Shown one piece after another: positions 1 through 7,711 of a DNA stretch of 28,491 nucleotides. Source of the stretch: Bacillota bacterium (GTDB taxonomy: Bacteria > Bacillota > Bacilli > Paenibacillales > Paenibacillaceae). Every line of letters begins with the position of its first letter. The first letter of the stretch is position 1. Made by a program: the position numbers and the translations under genes. Below the pieces are notes generated by a model. The model was not told the origin of the DNA. It saw only the letters and a program-made list of their open reading frames with translations, and searched no databases. Where the stretch lies: positions 1 to 28,491 of the forward strand of contig JAEZZE010000435.1 of assembly GCA_023418755.1 (NCBI GenBank), in the 5' to 3' direction.

Positions 1-16
1 AGGTGGAGGAGAGGGT

Positions 17-433
17 ATGACGTCTCGCGATGAGTGGATTTTAGTATACCCGGGCAATGAGGCCGGGGAACGGTTTATCGAGTCGTTGATTCGGGATCGT
101 TTGTCTTTTGCGGCCGTAGCCGCGAGCGAAGGGCAGAGGGCGAGGCTGGCGCAACGGGGAGTACGCTGTTTGACGGGGGCGATTGCCGACGAGACCTCGC
201 CCTCGCGTATACCGGAGCTGCCGATCGGAAAAGTGTATTTGTTCGAGAACGGTCTGTCCTCGTGCTGCCGGCTCGTTCAGCTATTCCGCTCATGGACGGG
301 AAGATCGATTTACGTCATTACGCGGGGGAGCAACTTCAGAGCGATTTACAGGGAGATCGGCGCCGATTACGTGATTCATACGAACGGCAACGACGTTTCT
401 TTTTTGCTCGCGAATGAAAAACCTATCGGATAA
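17..433 (+). CDS. RCK_N/TrkA-N-like small protein heading the kdp cluster
   Basis: A 138-residue soluble protein with no signal peptide or membrane segment. It starts at an ATG behind a strong GGAGGAGAGG ribosome binding site. The pattern suggests a single Rossmann-type domain: a first strand WILVYPGN (7-14) with a loose G-x3-G, a middle strand KVYLFENG (72-79), a strand SIYVITRG (97-104), and GADYVIHT (115-122). The last resembles the 'GAD-x-V-I' signature of RCK/TrkA N-terminal domains that bind nucleotides on potassium channels and transporters. Its position 15 nt before two small membrane peptides and kdpA fits a role in potassium uptake, perhaps as a nucleotide-sensing accessory. The classical GxGxxG is incomplete and the domain call is inference. 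An unknown kdp-associated family is the alternative. The real operon promoter would lie outside the window. Confidence 0.6.
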   Translation: MTSRDEWILVYPGNEAGERFIESLIRDRLSFAAVAASEGQRARLAQRGVRCLTGAIADETSPSRIPELPIGKVYLFENGLSSCCRLVQLFRSWTGRSIYVITRGSNFRAIYREIGADYVIHTNGNDVSFLLANEKPIG

Positions 434-448
434 CGGGAGGCGGCAAAA

Positions 449-553
449 GTGGATATCGGAATGGTGGCGTTGATGGCGGCGTTGACGTGGGGAATGCTTA
501 GTCTTCTCTCATGGGCGCGGAGCGCCGTCGAGGAAGGAAGCGCGAAAGAATGA
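449..553 (+). CDS. 34-aa single-span membrane peptide upstream of kdpF
   Basis: A GTG-started reading frame of 34 residues behind GGGAGG (435-440). It has one hydrophobic stretch (about residues 3-22, MVALMAALTWGMLSLLSW) followed by a charged tail rich in Arg and Glu. Its TGA overlaps the ATG of kdpF (ATGA), the translational-coupling arrangement usual within operons. The size and topology resemble KdpF, so it may be a second small stabilising subunit of the Kdp complex. I do not recognise the family. The start codon, the Shine-Dalgarno and the stop/start overlap are what support it as a real gene. Confidence 0.6.
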   Translation: MDIGMVALMAALTWGMLSLLSWARSAVEEGSAKE

Positions 554-630
554 TAGGGCTGATGGGCGCGATCGTCTTTGCCGTATTCGCTTATTTGATC
601 TACGTACTGCTGCATCCGGAGAAATTCTGA
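550..630 (+). CDS. kdpF: KdpF, small stabilising subunit of the K+-transporting ATPase
   Basis: A 26-residue peptide with one membrane span and the tail YVLLHPEKF, matching the characteristic Y-x-L-x-x-P-E-K-F end of KdpF. KdpF is a single-span lipid-like peptide that stabilises the KdpABC complex in the membrane. The start overlaps the stop of the preceding 34-aa gene by four bases, and kdpA follows after 49 nt. The gene is shorter than most ORF callers accept but is well supported by its sequence and position. Confidence 0.9.
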   Translation: MIGLMGAIVFAVFAYLIYVLLHPEKF

Positions 631-679
631 ACGATAACGGACCGGGAGAAACCGTCGTCTCGAAAAGGAGCTATTCACG

Positions 680-2350
680 ATGATCGAAGGGGTATCCATT
701 TTAGCAACGCTGTTGCTCGTAGGACTGCTGGCTCGCCCGACCGGCCTGTATTTGGCCAAGGCGTTCAGCGCGGAACCGAACGGGCTGGACAGATGGTTCG
801 GCCCGGCGGAGAAGCTGCTTTGCCGCGTCGGGGGCGTGAGGCAGGAGCCTCAGACCTGGAAAAAATACGCCGCCGAGGTGCTGATCGGCAACGGCGCGAT
901 GATGGCGCTGGTTTACGTTATTTTCCGCACGCAGAACGACTTGCCATGGAATCCGAGCGGCATCGCCAACATGGAGCCGACGCTGGCCTTCCATACGGCG
1001 ATCAGCTTTATGACCAATACGAATCTGCAGCACTACAGCGGCGAAAGCGGTCTGTCGTATTTGTCGCAGATGATCGGCATCGCGTTTATGATGTTTACCG
1101 CGTCGGGGACCGGGCTTGCCGTCGTCATGGCTTTTATGAGGGCATTGTCCGGCAAACCTGTCGGCAGCTTTTACGTCGACTTGATCCGCTCCGTTACGAG
1201 GGTTCTGCTCCCGATCTCCATCGCGACGGCAATGATCTTCGTCGCGATGGGCGTGCCGCAGACGTTGGAGCCGACCGCGGCGGCGCAGACGCTGCAGGGA
1301 GGAGTGCAGGCGATCGCCCGCGGTCCGATGGCTTCCTTCCTCTCGATCAAGGAGCTGGGCAATAACGGCGGCGGGTTCATGGGCGTCAACTCCGCGCATC
1401 CGTTCGAAAACCCGGGAGCGATCAGCAACCTGCTGCAAATCGTTCTGATGATGTTGATCAGCACGTCGCTTCCGTTCGCCTACGGCCGGATGGTCGGCAA
1501 TGCCAAGCAGGGCCGCGTGTTGTTCGTCTCGATGGCGATGCTGTTCATCGCGATGCTGGGCATCTCGCTCGGCGCCGAGCACGCGGGCAATCCGGCGCTG
1601 AACGCGCTCGGACTTCAACAAGGGCAGGGCAGCATGGAGGGCAAGGAAACGCGCTTCGGCATCGCGCAATCCGCGCTGTACTCCGTCGTCACGACCGCAT
1701 CGGAGACGGGCGCCGTCAACGCGATGCACGATTCGCTGACGCCGGTCGGCGGGCTGGCGACGATCGCCAATATGATGCTCAATACGGTATTCGGCGGCGT
1801 CGGAGCGGGCTTCATGAACGTGCTTATGTACGCGATGATCGGCGTTTTCCTGTCGGGACTGATGGTCGGGCGAACGCCCGAGTTTCTCGGCAAGAAGCTG
1901 GAGGGCAAGGAAATGAAGCTGATCGCGCTGACGCTGCTCGTTCCGCCGTTTCTTATTTTGGTCCCGACGGCCGTCGCTTTATTCGCCTATCCCGGCACGG
2001 TGTCCAATCCGGGCTTTCATGGATTGACCCAGGCGATGTACGAATATACGTCGTCCGCCAACAACAACGGCTCGGGGTTCGAAGGGCTCGGCGATAATAC
2101 GCCGTTTTGGAATATTTCCACGGGACTGGTCATGTATATCGGCCGCTATTTCCCGATCGTGACGCTGCTGGCGGTTGCCGGTTCACTGGCGGCGAAGAAG
2201 CCGGTGCCGGAGACGATCGGCACGTTCCGCACGGATACCGGACTGTTCGCGGCGGTATTTCTCGGCGCGGTGCTCATCGTCGGAGCGCTGACCTTCTTTC
2301 CGAGCCTCGTGCTCGGACCGATCGCCGAACAACTGACGTTAGAGCCGTAG
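680..2350 (+). CDS. kdpA: KdpA, potassium-translocating channel subunit
   Basis: A 556-residue polytopic membrane protein, the usual KdpA length. It is the channel-like, potassium-selective subunit of the high-affinity Kdp P-type ATPase. The pore-loop signatures are present: TNTNLQHYSG (about 112-121), ELGNNGGGFMG (about 224-234), ASETGAVNAMHDSLTP (about 340-355) and SSANNNGSGFEGL (about 457-469). The start is an ATG behind AAAAGGAG. kdpB follows after 28 nt. The gene appears intact. Kdp systems are typically induced at low potassium; no c-di-AMP riboswitch or promoter is visible because the operon head is cut by the window edge. Confidence 0.98.
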   Translation: MIEGVSILATLLLVGLLARPTGLYLAKAFSAEPNGLDRWFGPAEKLLCRVGGVRQEPQTWKKYAAEVLIGNGAMMALVYVIFRTQNDLPWNPSGIANMEPTLAFHTAISFMTNTNLQHYSGESGLSYLSQMIGIAFMMFTASGTGLAVVMAFMRALSGKPVGSFYVDLIRSVTRVLLPISIATAMIFVAMGVPQTLEPTAAAQTLQGGVQAIARGPMASFLSIKELGNNGGGFMGVNSAHPFENPGAISNLLQIVLMMLISTSLPFAYGRMVGNAKQGRVLFVSMAMLFIAMLGISLGAEHAGNPALNALGLQQGQGSMEGKETRFGIAQSALYSVVTTASETGAVNAMHDSLTPVGGLATIANMMLNTVFGGVGAGFMNVLMYAMIGVFLSGLMVGRTPEFLGKKLEGKEMKLIALTLLVPPFLILVPTAVALFAYPGTVSNPGFHGLTQAMYEYTSSANNNGSGFEGLGDNTPFWNISTGLVMYIGRYFPIVTLLAVAGSLAAKKPVPETIGTFRTDTGLFAAVFLGAVLIVGALTFFPSLVLGPIAEQLTLEP

Positions 2351-2378
2351 CGGCCGGCCGGAGAGGAGAGACAATACT

Positions 2379-4406
2379 ATGAATCGAACGAATATCGTAC
2401 TGAACGGCGCGATTATGCGACAAGCGCTCAAGGAGTCCGTGCTGAAGCTCGATCCGCGGGTGATGGTCCGCAATCCGATCATGTTCGTGGTGGAAATCGG
2501 TTTTTTCGCGACGCTGTTGCTCGTATGGAGGCCGGACGCCTTCGGCGGCGGATCGCCGGTCTGGTTCAATATCGCGGTGTCGATCGTTTTGCTTGTCACC
2601 GTGCTGTTCGCCAACTTCGCCGAGGCTTTGGCCGAAGGAAGAGGCAAGGCGCAGGCCGACTCGCTAAAGAGGTCTAAAAAGGAGATGACCGCCGGCAAGG
2701 TGACGGGTGACGTCATTAAGCAGGTGGCGTCGACCGAGCTGCGCAAGGGCGATATCGTCGTCGTCGAGCAGGGCCAGTGGATTCCCGGCGACGGCGAGGT
2801 GATCGAAGGACTCGCCTCGGTGGACGAATCCGCGATTACCGGGGAATCGGCGCCGGTCATCAAGGAGGCGGGCGGAGATTTCAGCTCGGTGACGGGCGGA
2901 ACCCGAGTGCTCAGCGACCGGATCAAGGTGCGCATTACGAGCGATCCCGGCGAATCGTTCCTCGATCGGATGATCTCGCTCGTGGAGGGCGCGAAGCGGC
3001 AAAAAACGCCTAACGAGATCGCTCTGAGCACGGTGCTTACCAGTCTGACGCTTATTTTCATGATCGTCGTCGTCACGCTTCCGTTTTACGGCCATTATTT
3101 GAACGTAATGCTGGAAGCGCCGGTATTGATCGCATTGCTCGTCTGCCTCATTCCGACGACGATCGGCGGGCTGCTGTCCGCCATCGGCATTGCCGGGATG
3201 GACCGGGTGACCCGGTTCAACGTTCTGGCTATGTCGGGCAAGGCGGTGGAGGCCGCTGGCGATATCAACACCATTATTCTGGACAAGACGGGCACGATTA
3301 CGTACGGAAACCGGATGGCGAGCGAGTTCATACCCGTCGGCGGATCGACGGAGGAAGAGACGGCCTTGTGGGCGGCCATCGGCTCGCTGAAGGACGAAAC
3401 TCCGGAAGGACGTTCGATTCTGGAATTGACGGGCAAGAAAAATATAAGCCGCGACGCGCGGTTGGCGGAGGAGGGGAGCTTCGTCGAGTTCCAAGCCGAG
3501 ACCCGCATGAGCGGCATGGATTTGAAGGACGGACGCAAGGTGCGCAAGGGCGCGGTCGACGCGATTCGGAAATGGGCGATCGCGCAGGGCGGGACCGTTC
3601 CCGACGATCTGCAAGCTCGCGGCGACCAGATCGCGTCCGCTGGCGGCACTCCGCTCGCCGTAGCCGTAGACGGCCGTATTTACGGCATCGTTTATTTGAA
3701 GGATACGGTCAAGCCGGGCATGCGCGAACGTTTCGAACAGATGCGGCGGATGGGCATCAAGACGATTATGTGCACGGGGGACAATCCGCTTACCGCCGCT
3801 ACGATCGCGTGCGAAGCCGGAGTCGACGATTATATCGCGGAGAGCAAGCCGGAGGACAAGATCGCGGTCATTCGCCGCGAGCAGGCCGAAGGCAAGCTGG
3901 TCGCGATGACCGGCGACGGCACGAACGACGCGCCGGCGCTGGCGCAGGCGGACGTGGGCATCGCGATGAACAGCGGCACGGTCGCCGCGAAAGAAGCGGC
4001 CAATATGGTCGATCTGGATTCCGATCCGTCCAAAATCATCGAAGTGGTCGCGATCGGCAAACAGCTGCTGATGACCCGCGGCGCGTTGACGACGTTCAGC
4101 ATCGCGAACGATATCGCCAAATATTTCGCGATCGTTCCCGCGATGTTGATGGCGGCCATACCGCAGATGGAGGCGCTAAACGTCATGCGGCTGAATTCGC
4201 CGCTGTCCGCGATTTTGTCGGCGCTTATTTTCAATGCGGTCATTATTCCATTGCTCATTCCGCTTGCGATGAAGGGCGTGGCCTACAAGCCGCTCAGCAC
4301 CGCCAAGCTGCTCCAACGGAACTTGCTGGTGTACGGAGGCGGCGGCATTCTCGTTCCATTCGCCGGCATTAAAATCATCGATTTGATCGTAGGCCTGTGG
4401 GTATGA
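2379..4406 (+). CDS. kdpB: KdpB, catalytic P-type ATPase subunit
   Basis: A 675-residue P-type ATPase, full length for KdpB, that hydrolyses ATP to drive potassium import through KdpA. Visible hallmarks are the actuator-domain TGES loop (about 154-157), the phosphorylation motif DKTGT with the aspartyl-phosphate at about D302, the hinge motif TGDGTNDAPAL (from about 511), and the KdpB-typical membrane region around MRLNSPLSAILSALIFNA near the C-terminus. It sits between kdpA (28 nt upstream) and kdpC (28 nt downstream), each with its own purine-rich ribosome binding site (GGAGAGGAGAG here). No lesion is seen. Confidence 0.98.
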   Translation: MNRTNIVLNGAIMRQALKESVLKLDPRVMVRNPIMFVVEIGFFATLLLVWRPDAFGGGSPVWFNIAVSIVLLVTVLFANFAEALAEGRGKAQADSLKRSKKEMTAGKVTGDVIKQVASTELRKGDIVVVEQGQWIPGDGEVIEGLASVDESAITGESAPVIKEAGGDFSSVTGGTRVLSDRIKVRITSDPGESFLDRMISLVEGAKRQKTPNEIALSTVLTSLTLIFMIVVVTLPFYGHYLNVMLEAPVLIALLVCLIPTTIGGLLSAIGIAGMDRVTRFNVLAMSGKAVEAAGDINTIILDKTGTITYGNRMASEFIPVGGSTEEETALWAAIGSLKDETPEGRSILELTGKKNISRDARLAEEGSFVEFQAETRMSGMDLKDGRKVRKGAVDAIRKWAIAQGGTVPDDLQARGDQIASAGGTPLAVAVDGRIYGIVYLKDTVKPGMRERFEQMRRMGIKTIMCTGDNPLTAATIACEAGVDDYIAESKPEDKIAVIRREQAEGKLVAMTGDGTNDAPALAQADVGIAMNSGTVAAKEAANMVDLDSDPSKIIEVVAIGKQLLMTRGALTTFSIANDIAKYFAIVPAMLMAAIPQMEALNVMRLNSPLSAILSALIFNAVIIPLLIPLAMKGVAYKPLSTAKLLQRNLLVYGGGGILVPFAGIKIIDLIVGLWV

Positions 4407-4434
4407 AATCCAGACGCGGAAAGGAAAGAAACGT

Positions 4435-5013
4435 ATGCGAACAACGATCTTGACGAGTTTGCGGACCAGCCTCGTTCTGATGCTGATCTGCGGCCTGCTT
4501 TATCATTTGGCTCTTACCGGAGCCGCGCAAGCGTTAATGCCGAAGCGGGCGGACGGAAGCTTGATCTATAACGGCCATGGGGAAGTCATCGGTTCGGAGC
4601 TGATCGGGCAAAGCTTTACCGATCCGGGACTGTTTCACGGACGCGTGTCGAGCATCGGCTACAGCGCCGACGGCTCGGGAACGCCGAACTACGCTCCCTC
4701 CAATCCGGACTTGATCGCCCGCGTTCGGCAGTCCGCCCTGGATTGGCGAACGAACAATCCGGACGTCCCGATCGGCGACGTTCCGCTCGACCTGCTGACG
4801 AACTCGGGATCGGGTCTCGACCCGCATATCAGCCCGAAAGCGGCCGAGGCGCAAATTCCGCGGATCGCCGGAGTCACCGGCCTTTCCCCGGAACGCCTGC
4901 AAGCTCTCGTGGATGAGCATACCGCCCCTAGACCGCTCGGAATATTCGGCGAGCGGACCGTTAACGTGTTAAAGCTGAATCTCGCATTGCGGCAGTTGAC
5001 CGCTTCGCAATGA
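4435..5013 (+). CDS. kdpC: KdpC, accessory subunit of the Kdp ATPase
   Basis: A 192-residue protein with one N-terminal membrane anchor (about residues 9-30) and the KdpC core motifs IGSELIGQSF, FHGRVSSIGYSADGSGTPNY, PSNPDL and SGSGLDPHISP. KdpC sits between KdpA and KdpB and raises the ATP affinity of the pump. The ATG is preceded by GGAAAGGAAAG. The gene ends the structural cassette; the palindromic element at 5028-5240 separates it from the kdpD-like gene on the same strand. Confidence 0.97.
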   Translation: MRTTILTSLRTSLVLMLICGLLYHLALTGAAQALMPKRADGSLIYNGHGEVIGSELIGQSFTDPGLFHGRVSSIGYSADGSGTPNYAPSNPDLIARVRQSALDWRTNNPDVPIGDVPLDLLTNSGSGLDPHISPKAAEAQIPRIAGVTGLSPERLQALVDEHTAPRPLGIFGERTVNVLKLNLALRQLTASQ

Positions 5014-5027
5014 ACGGCCGCGAGGAA

Positions 5028-5240
5028 GCTGTCTCGTAAGTCAAGTCGTACAAGATGATCGATGAAAAAGAAGAAGCATCTATCTCCTGGAGACTCCTGG
5101 AGACTGCCTCATACGGTCCTGAAATCACATTGCAACGGGTTTACCATTCCCACTTCAGGATCGTATAGCAGCGGAAGGAGATAGATGCACCTTACATCAT
5201 TCCAACGATAATCGTTCGGTACGACTTTATGAGACAGCCC
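5028..5240. repeat. 213-bp nested palindromic element (MITE-like) between kdpC and kdpD
   Basis: Three pairs of inverted arms nest inside one another. The outer pair is 5028-5051 with 5219-5240 (GCTGTCTCRTAA-type ends, imperfect). The middle pair is 5076-5088 with 5177-5189 (GCATCTATCTCCT against AGGAGATAGATGC, perfect 13 bp). The inner pair is 5110-5123 with 5154-5167 (14 bp, two mismatches). A tandem duplication CTCCTGGAGA x2 lies at 5084-5103. No coding capacity is evident. The layout fits a non-autonomous IS derivative with terminal inverted repeats. As RNA it could fold into a long hairpin able to attenuate transcription between kdpC and the downstream gene. I could not see a convincing target duplication. 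Confidence 0.7.
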
Positions 5241-5275
5241 ATGAGGCAGCGAAACGCAAGGGAGGAGGCCGACCA

Positions 5276-7588
5276 ATGGAACCGTTCAAACGCAAGTCGC
5301 CCGAGGAAATCCTCGCGTCGATCATGAAACTGCATCGCGGCCGCTTGAAAATACTCGTCGGCGCGGTCAGCGGTTCGGGCAAAACGTACCATATGCTGCA
5401 GGAAGGCTGCGCGCTGAAGCGGCAAGGGCGGGATGTCGTGATCTGCGCCGTATCCACTTTGCAAAGGCCGGAAACGGTTAAACAGATCGGCGATCTGGAG
5501 CGGGTGCCGAGCATTCATTGGTTCATGAACGGGGAGGAGCGGAAGGATCTCGATCTGGACCGGCTGCTGGAACGCAATCCGGAGGTCGTGCTAGCGGACG
5601 GCCTGGCGCACCGCAACCGAGAGGGCGCCCGATTCCCGACCCGGCTCGAGGATATTCAATTTCTGTTGAATCACGGCATCAGCGTCATTACGACGATTAA
5701 TATTTACGAGCTCGAGGATGCGGCGCAATTGGCGCGCAAGTGGACCGGGATGGCGGAGGTGGAAACCGTGCCGGCCCATACGTTGGAGCTGGCCGACGAA
5801 GTGCGGTTGATCGACGTTACGCCGGAGACGATTTTGGAGCGCATGACGGAAGGGCGGCTTCATCATCGGGCGCCGTCCTGGTTTAAGCGGGGCAACCTGG
5901 CCAAGCTGAGAGAGCTGGCTTTGCGCCATGTCGCCGAGGGCGTCAACGAGACGTTGGAGAAGCATCGGGAGGAGCAGGGACTGACGGGGACTTCCGGCAT
6001 CGCCGAGAGGATACTCATCTCCGTGCAGTATCATTGGAACGGCTCGATCTATGTGCGCCGCGGCCATCAAGTCGCCAAGAGATTGGGGGGCGACATTCGC
6101 GTCGTGTCCTTTATTCATCCCGGAAAGCCCGTTTCCAAAGAGGCTGCGGTATTTCGGAATTCCATCGAGCAGTTAGCCCGTAAATTGGATGGAACGTTCG
6201 AGGAGCTTCCCCTATTTTACCGAAGGCAACTCCCCCGCAAGCTGATCCGGTATGCCGAAGCGAACAAAATAACCCGGATCGTGATGGGGCATTCGCGGCA
6301 AAGCGGGTGGCAGGAATTCTGGAGAGGCTCCGTGGCGAATCGGCTGCTTCGCCATATTCGCAATACCGATTTGCTGTTCGTGGCCGATCGGACCGAACGC
6401 GAGGGAGAGCGCATTTTGCCTGCGCTCAATCGGAGCGGGAATGCGAGAGACCGTTATCGCAGATTGTCCGAATCCGAGCTTCAGGAAAGGATCGGCCATA
6501 TCCGCGTCGGCAAATTCAAGGTGTACATCGGAGCCGCTCCCGGCGTCGGCAAAACCTACACGATGCTGCGCGAAGGAAACGATCTATTGAAGAAAGGCAT
6601 CGACGTCGTCATCGGGTTGCTGGAAACGCACGGCCGCAAGGAAACGCTGGATCAGGTCGGAGACTTGCGGCTAGTCCCCCGTTTGCGGCGCAGATACCGC
6701 GGAGCCGAGCTGGAAGAAATGGACGTGGACGCGATTCTGAGCCGCAACCCCGAGGTCGTGCTGGTCGACGAACTCGCGCATACGAACATACCGGGCGGCA
6801 GTTGCAAAAAGCGGTACGAGGACGTGCTGTTTCTGCTCAAGGCCGGCATTTCCGTCATCTCTACGATGAACGTGCAGCACCTGGAAAGCTTGAGCGACGC
6901 GGTGGAGCAAATTACCGGCATTCGCGTACGGGAGACGGTGCCCGATCATGTGCTGCGCCTGGCGGACGAGGTGCAGTTGATCGACGTCGCGCCCAGGGCG
7001 CTTCAGGAGCGGATGCTGGCGGGCAAAGTATATGCCGCGGACAAAGTAAACGAAGCGTTGAACCGGTTTTTCAAAATCGGCAATCTTATCGCGCTGCGCG
7101 AGCTGGCCTTGCGGGAAATCGCGGACGATGTGGACGAACGTCTGGAGGCGTGGGATCGGGGGGAGTCGTTGAGAGGGCCTTGGCGAAGGGAGGAAATGAT
7201 TTTCGTCGGCGTCACTCCGAGTCCGCGCGCGGAACGGCTCATTCGCCGCGGCTTTCGGATCGCCTTCCGCTTGAAGGCGGAGTGGAGAGTCGCTTACGTT
7301 CACGAAGGCGCTACGATGAGCGAGACGGTTGCGGCCAGGGTGGAGCAGCTTCGGCAGATTGCCACGAGACTTGGCGGCACTTTCGATTTGCGGATTAAGC
7401 CGGCCTCGCGGTCCGTTGCCGACGTATTGCTGGAGCGAGCGGAAGCGAGCCGTGCGACGCAATTGATCGTGGGCCAATCTTTGCGCAAAGGCTGTCGGCT
7501 GCGGAGAGGACGCTCCGTCGTCTCGACGCTGCTTCGCCGCGCCCGCCATTTGGACGTATTGGTCGTGTCCGATTATCCTAACAGGTGA
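5276..7588 (+). CDS. kdpD: Double KdpD sensor protein: (KdpD domain + Usp) x 2, no histidine kinase
   Basis: A 770-residue soluble protein built of two copies of the KdpD cytoplasmic N-terminal module, offset by exactly 390 residues. Copy 1 has Walker A GAVSGSGKT (29-37), Walker B-like VVLADGLAHRN (104-114) and a Usp domain (about 244-370). Copy 2 has the canonical GAAPGVGKT (419-427), VVLVDELAHTN (494-504) and a second Usp domain (about 640-766). It has none of the four membrane segments, GAF domain, H-box or HATPase of a standard ~900-aa KdpD. Copy 1 has lost the Walker B glutamate (G109 where copy 2 has E499). In S. aureus the KdpD Usp domain binds c-di-AMP; whether this one does is unknown. 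The start is an ATG behind GGGAGGAGG. It probably senses potassium or c-di-AMP status and works on Kdp or on a separate kinase. Confidence 0.92.
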   Translation: MEPFKRKSPEEILASIMKLHRGRLKILVGAVSGSGKTYHMLQEGCALKRQGRDVVICAVSTLQRPETVKQIGDLERVPSIHWFMNGEERKDLDLDRLLERNPEVVLADGLAHRNREGARFPTRLEDIQFLLNHGISVITTINIYELEDAAQLARKWTGMAEVETVPAHTLELADEVRLIDVTPETILERMTEGRLHHRAPSWFKRGNLAKLRELALRHVAEGVNETLEKHREEQGLTGTSGIAERILISVQYHWNGSIYVRRGHQVAKRLGGDIRVVSFIHPGKPVSKEAAVFRNSIEQLARKLDGTFEELPLFYRRQLPRKLIRYAEANKITRIVMGHSRQSGWQEFWRGSVANRLLRHIRNTDLLFVADRTEREGERILPALNRSGNARDRYRRLSESELQERIGHIRVGKFKVYIGAAPGVGKTYTMLREGNDLLKKGIDVVIGLLETHGRKETLDQVGDLRLVPRLRRRYRGAELEEMDVDAILSRNPEVVLVDELAHTNIPGGSCKKRYEDVLFLLKAGISVISTMNVQHLESLSDAVEQITGIRVRETVPDHVLRLADEVQLIDVAPRALQERMLAGKVYAADKVNEALNRFFKIGNLIALRELALREIADDVDERLEAWDRGESLRGPWRREEMIFVGVTPSPRAERLIRRGFRIAFRLKAEWRVAYVHEGATMSETVAARVEQLRQIATRLGGTFDLRIKPASRSVADVLLERAEASRATQLIVGQSLRKGCRLRRGRSVVSTLLRRARHLDVLVVSDYPNR

Positions 7589-7711
7589 TCGAGCTGCCAT
7601 GCTGCAGGACTCAATTGTTCGTCAGCACCGGCGCCTCCGCCTCATAGCCGGCCGCCTCCGATTGAACGGGGTGGCAAGCGCCGCGACTAGTCCCGTATAG
7701 ACTTGAGGTTT

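Noticed and set aside
701..1729. 342-aa open frame on the minus strand inside kdpA
   Set aside because: Antisense shadow of kdpA: composition is Arg/His-rich with no domain pattern, and kdpA is certain.
3368..4372. 334-aa plus-strand frame overlapping kdpB
   Set aside because: Out-of-frame shadow of kdpB; Arg/Gly-rich nonsense typical of GC-rich DNA.
6671..7600. 309-aa minus-strand frame opposite the second KdpD module
   Set aside because: No family pattern; the plus-strand protein shows clear KdpD and Usp motifs throughout.
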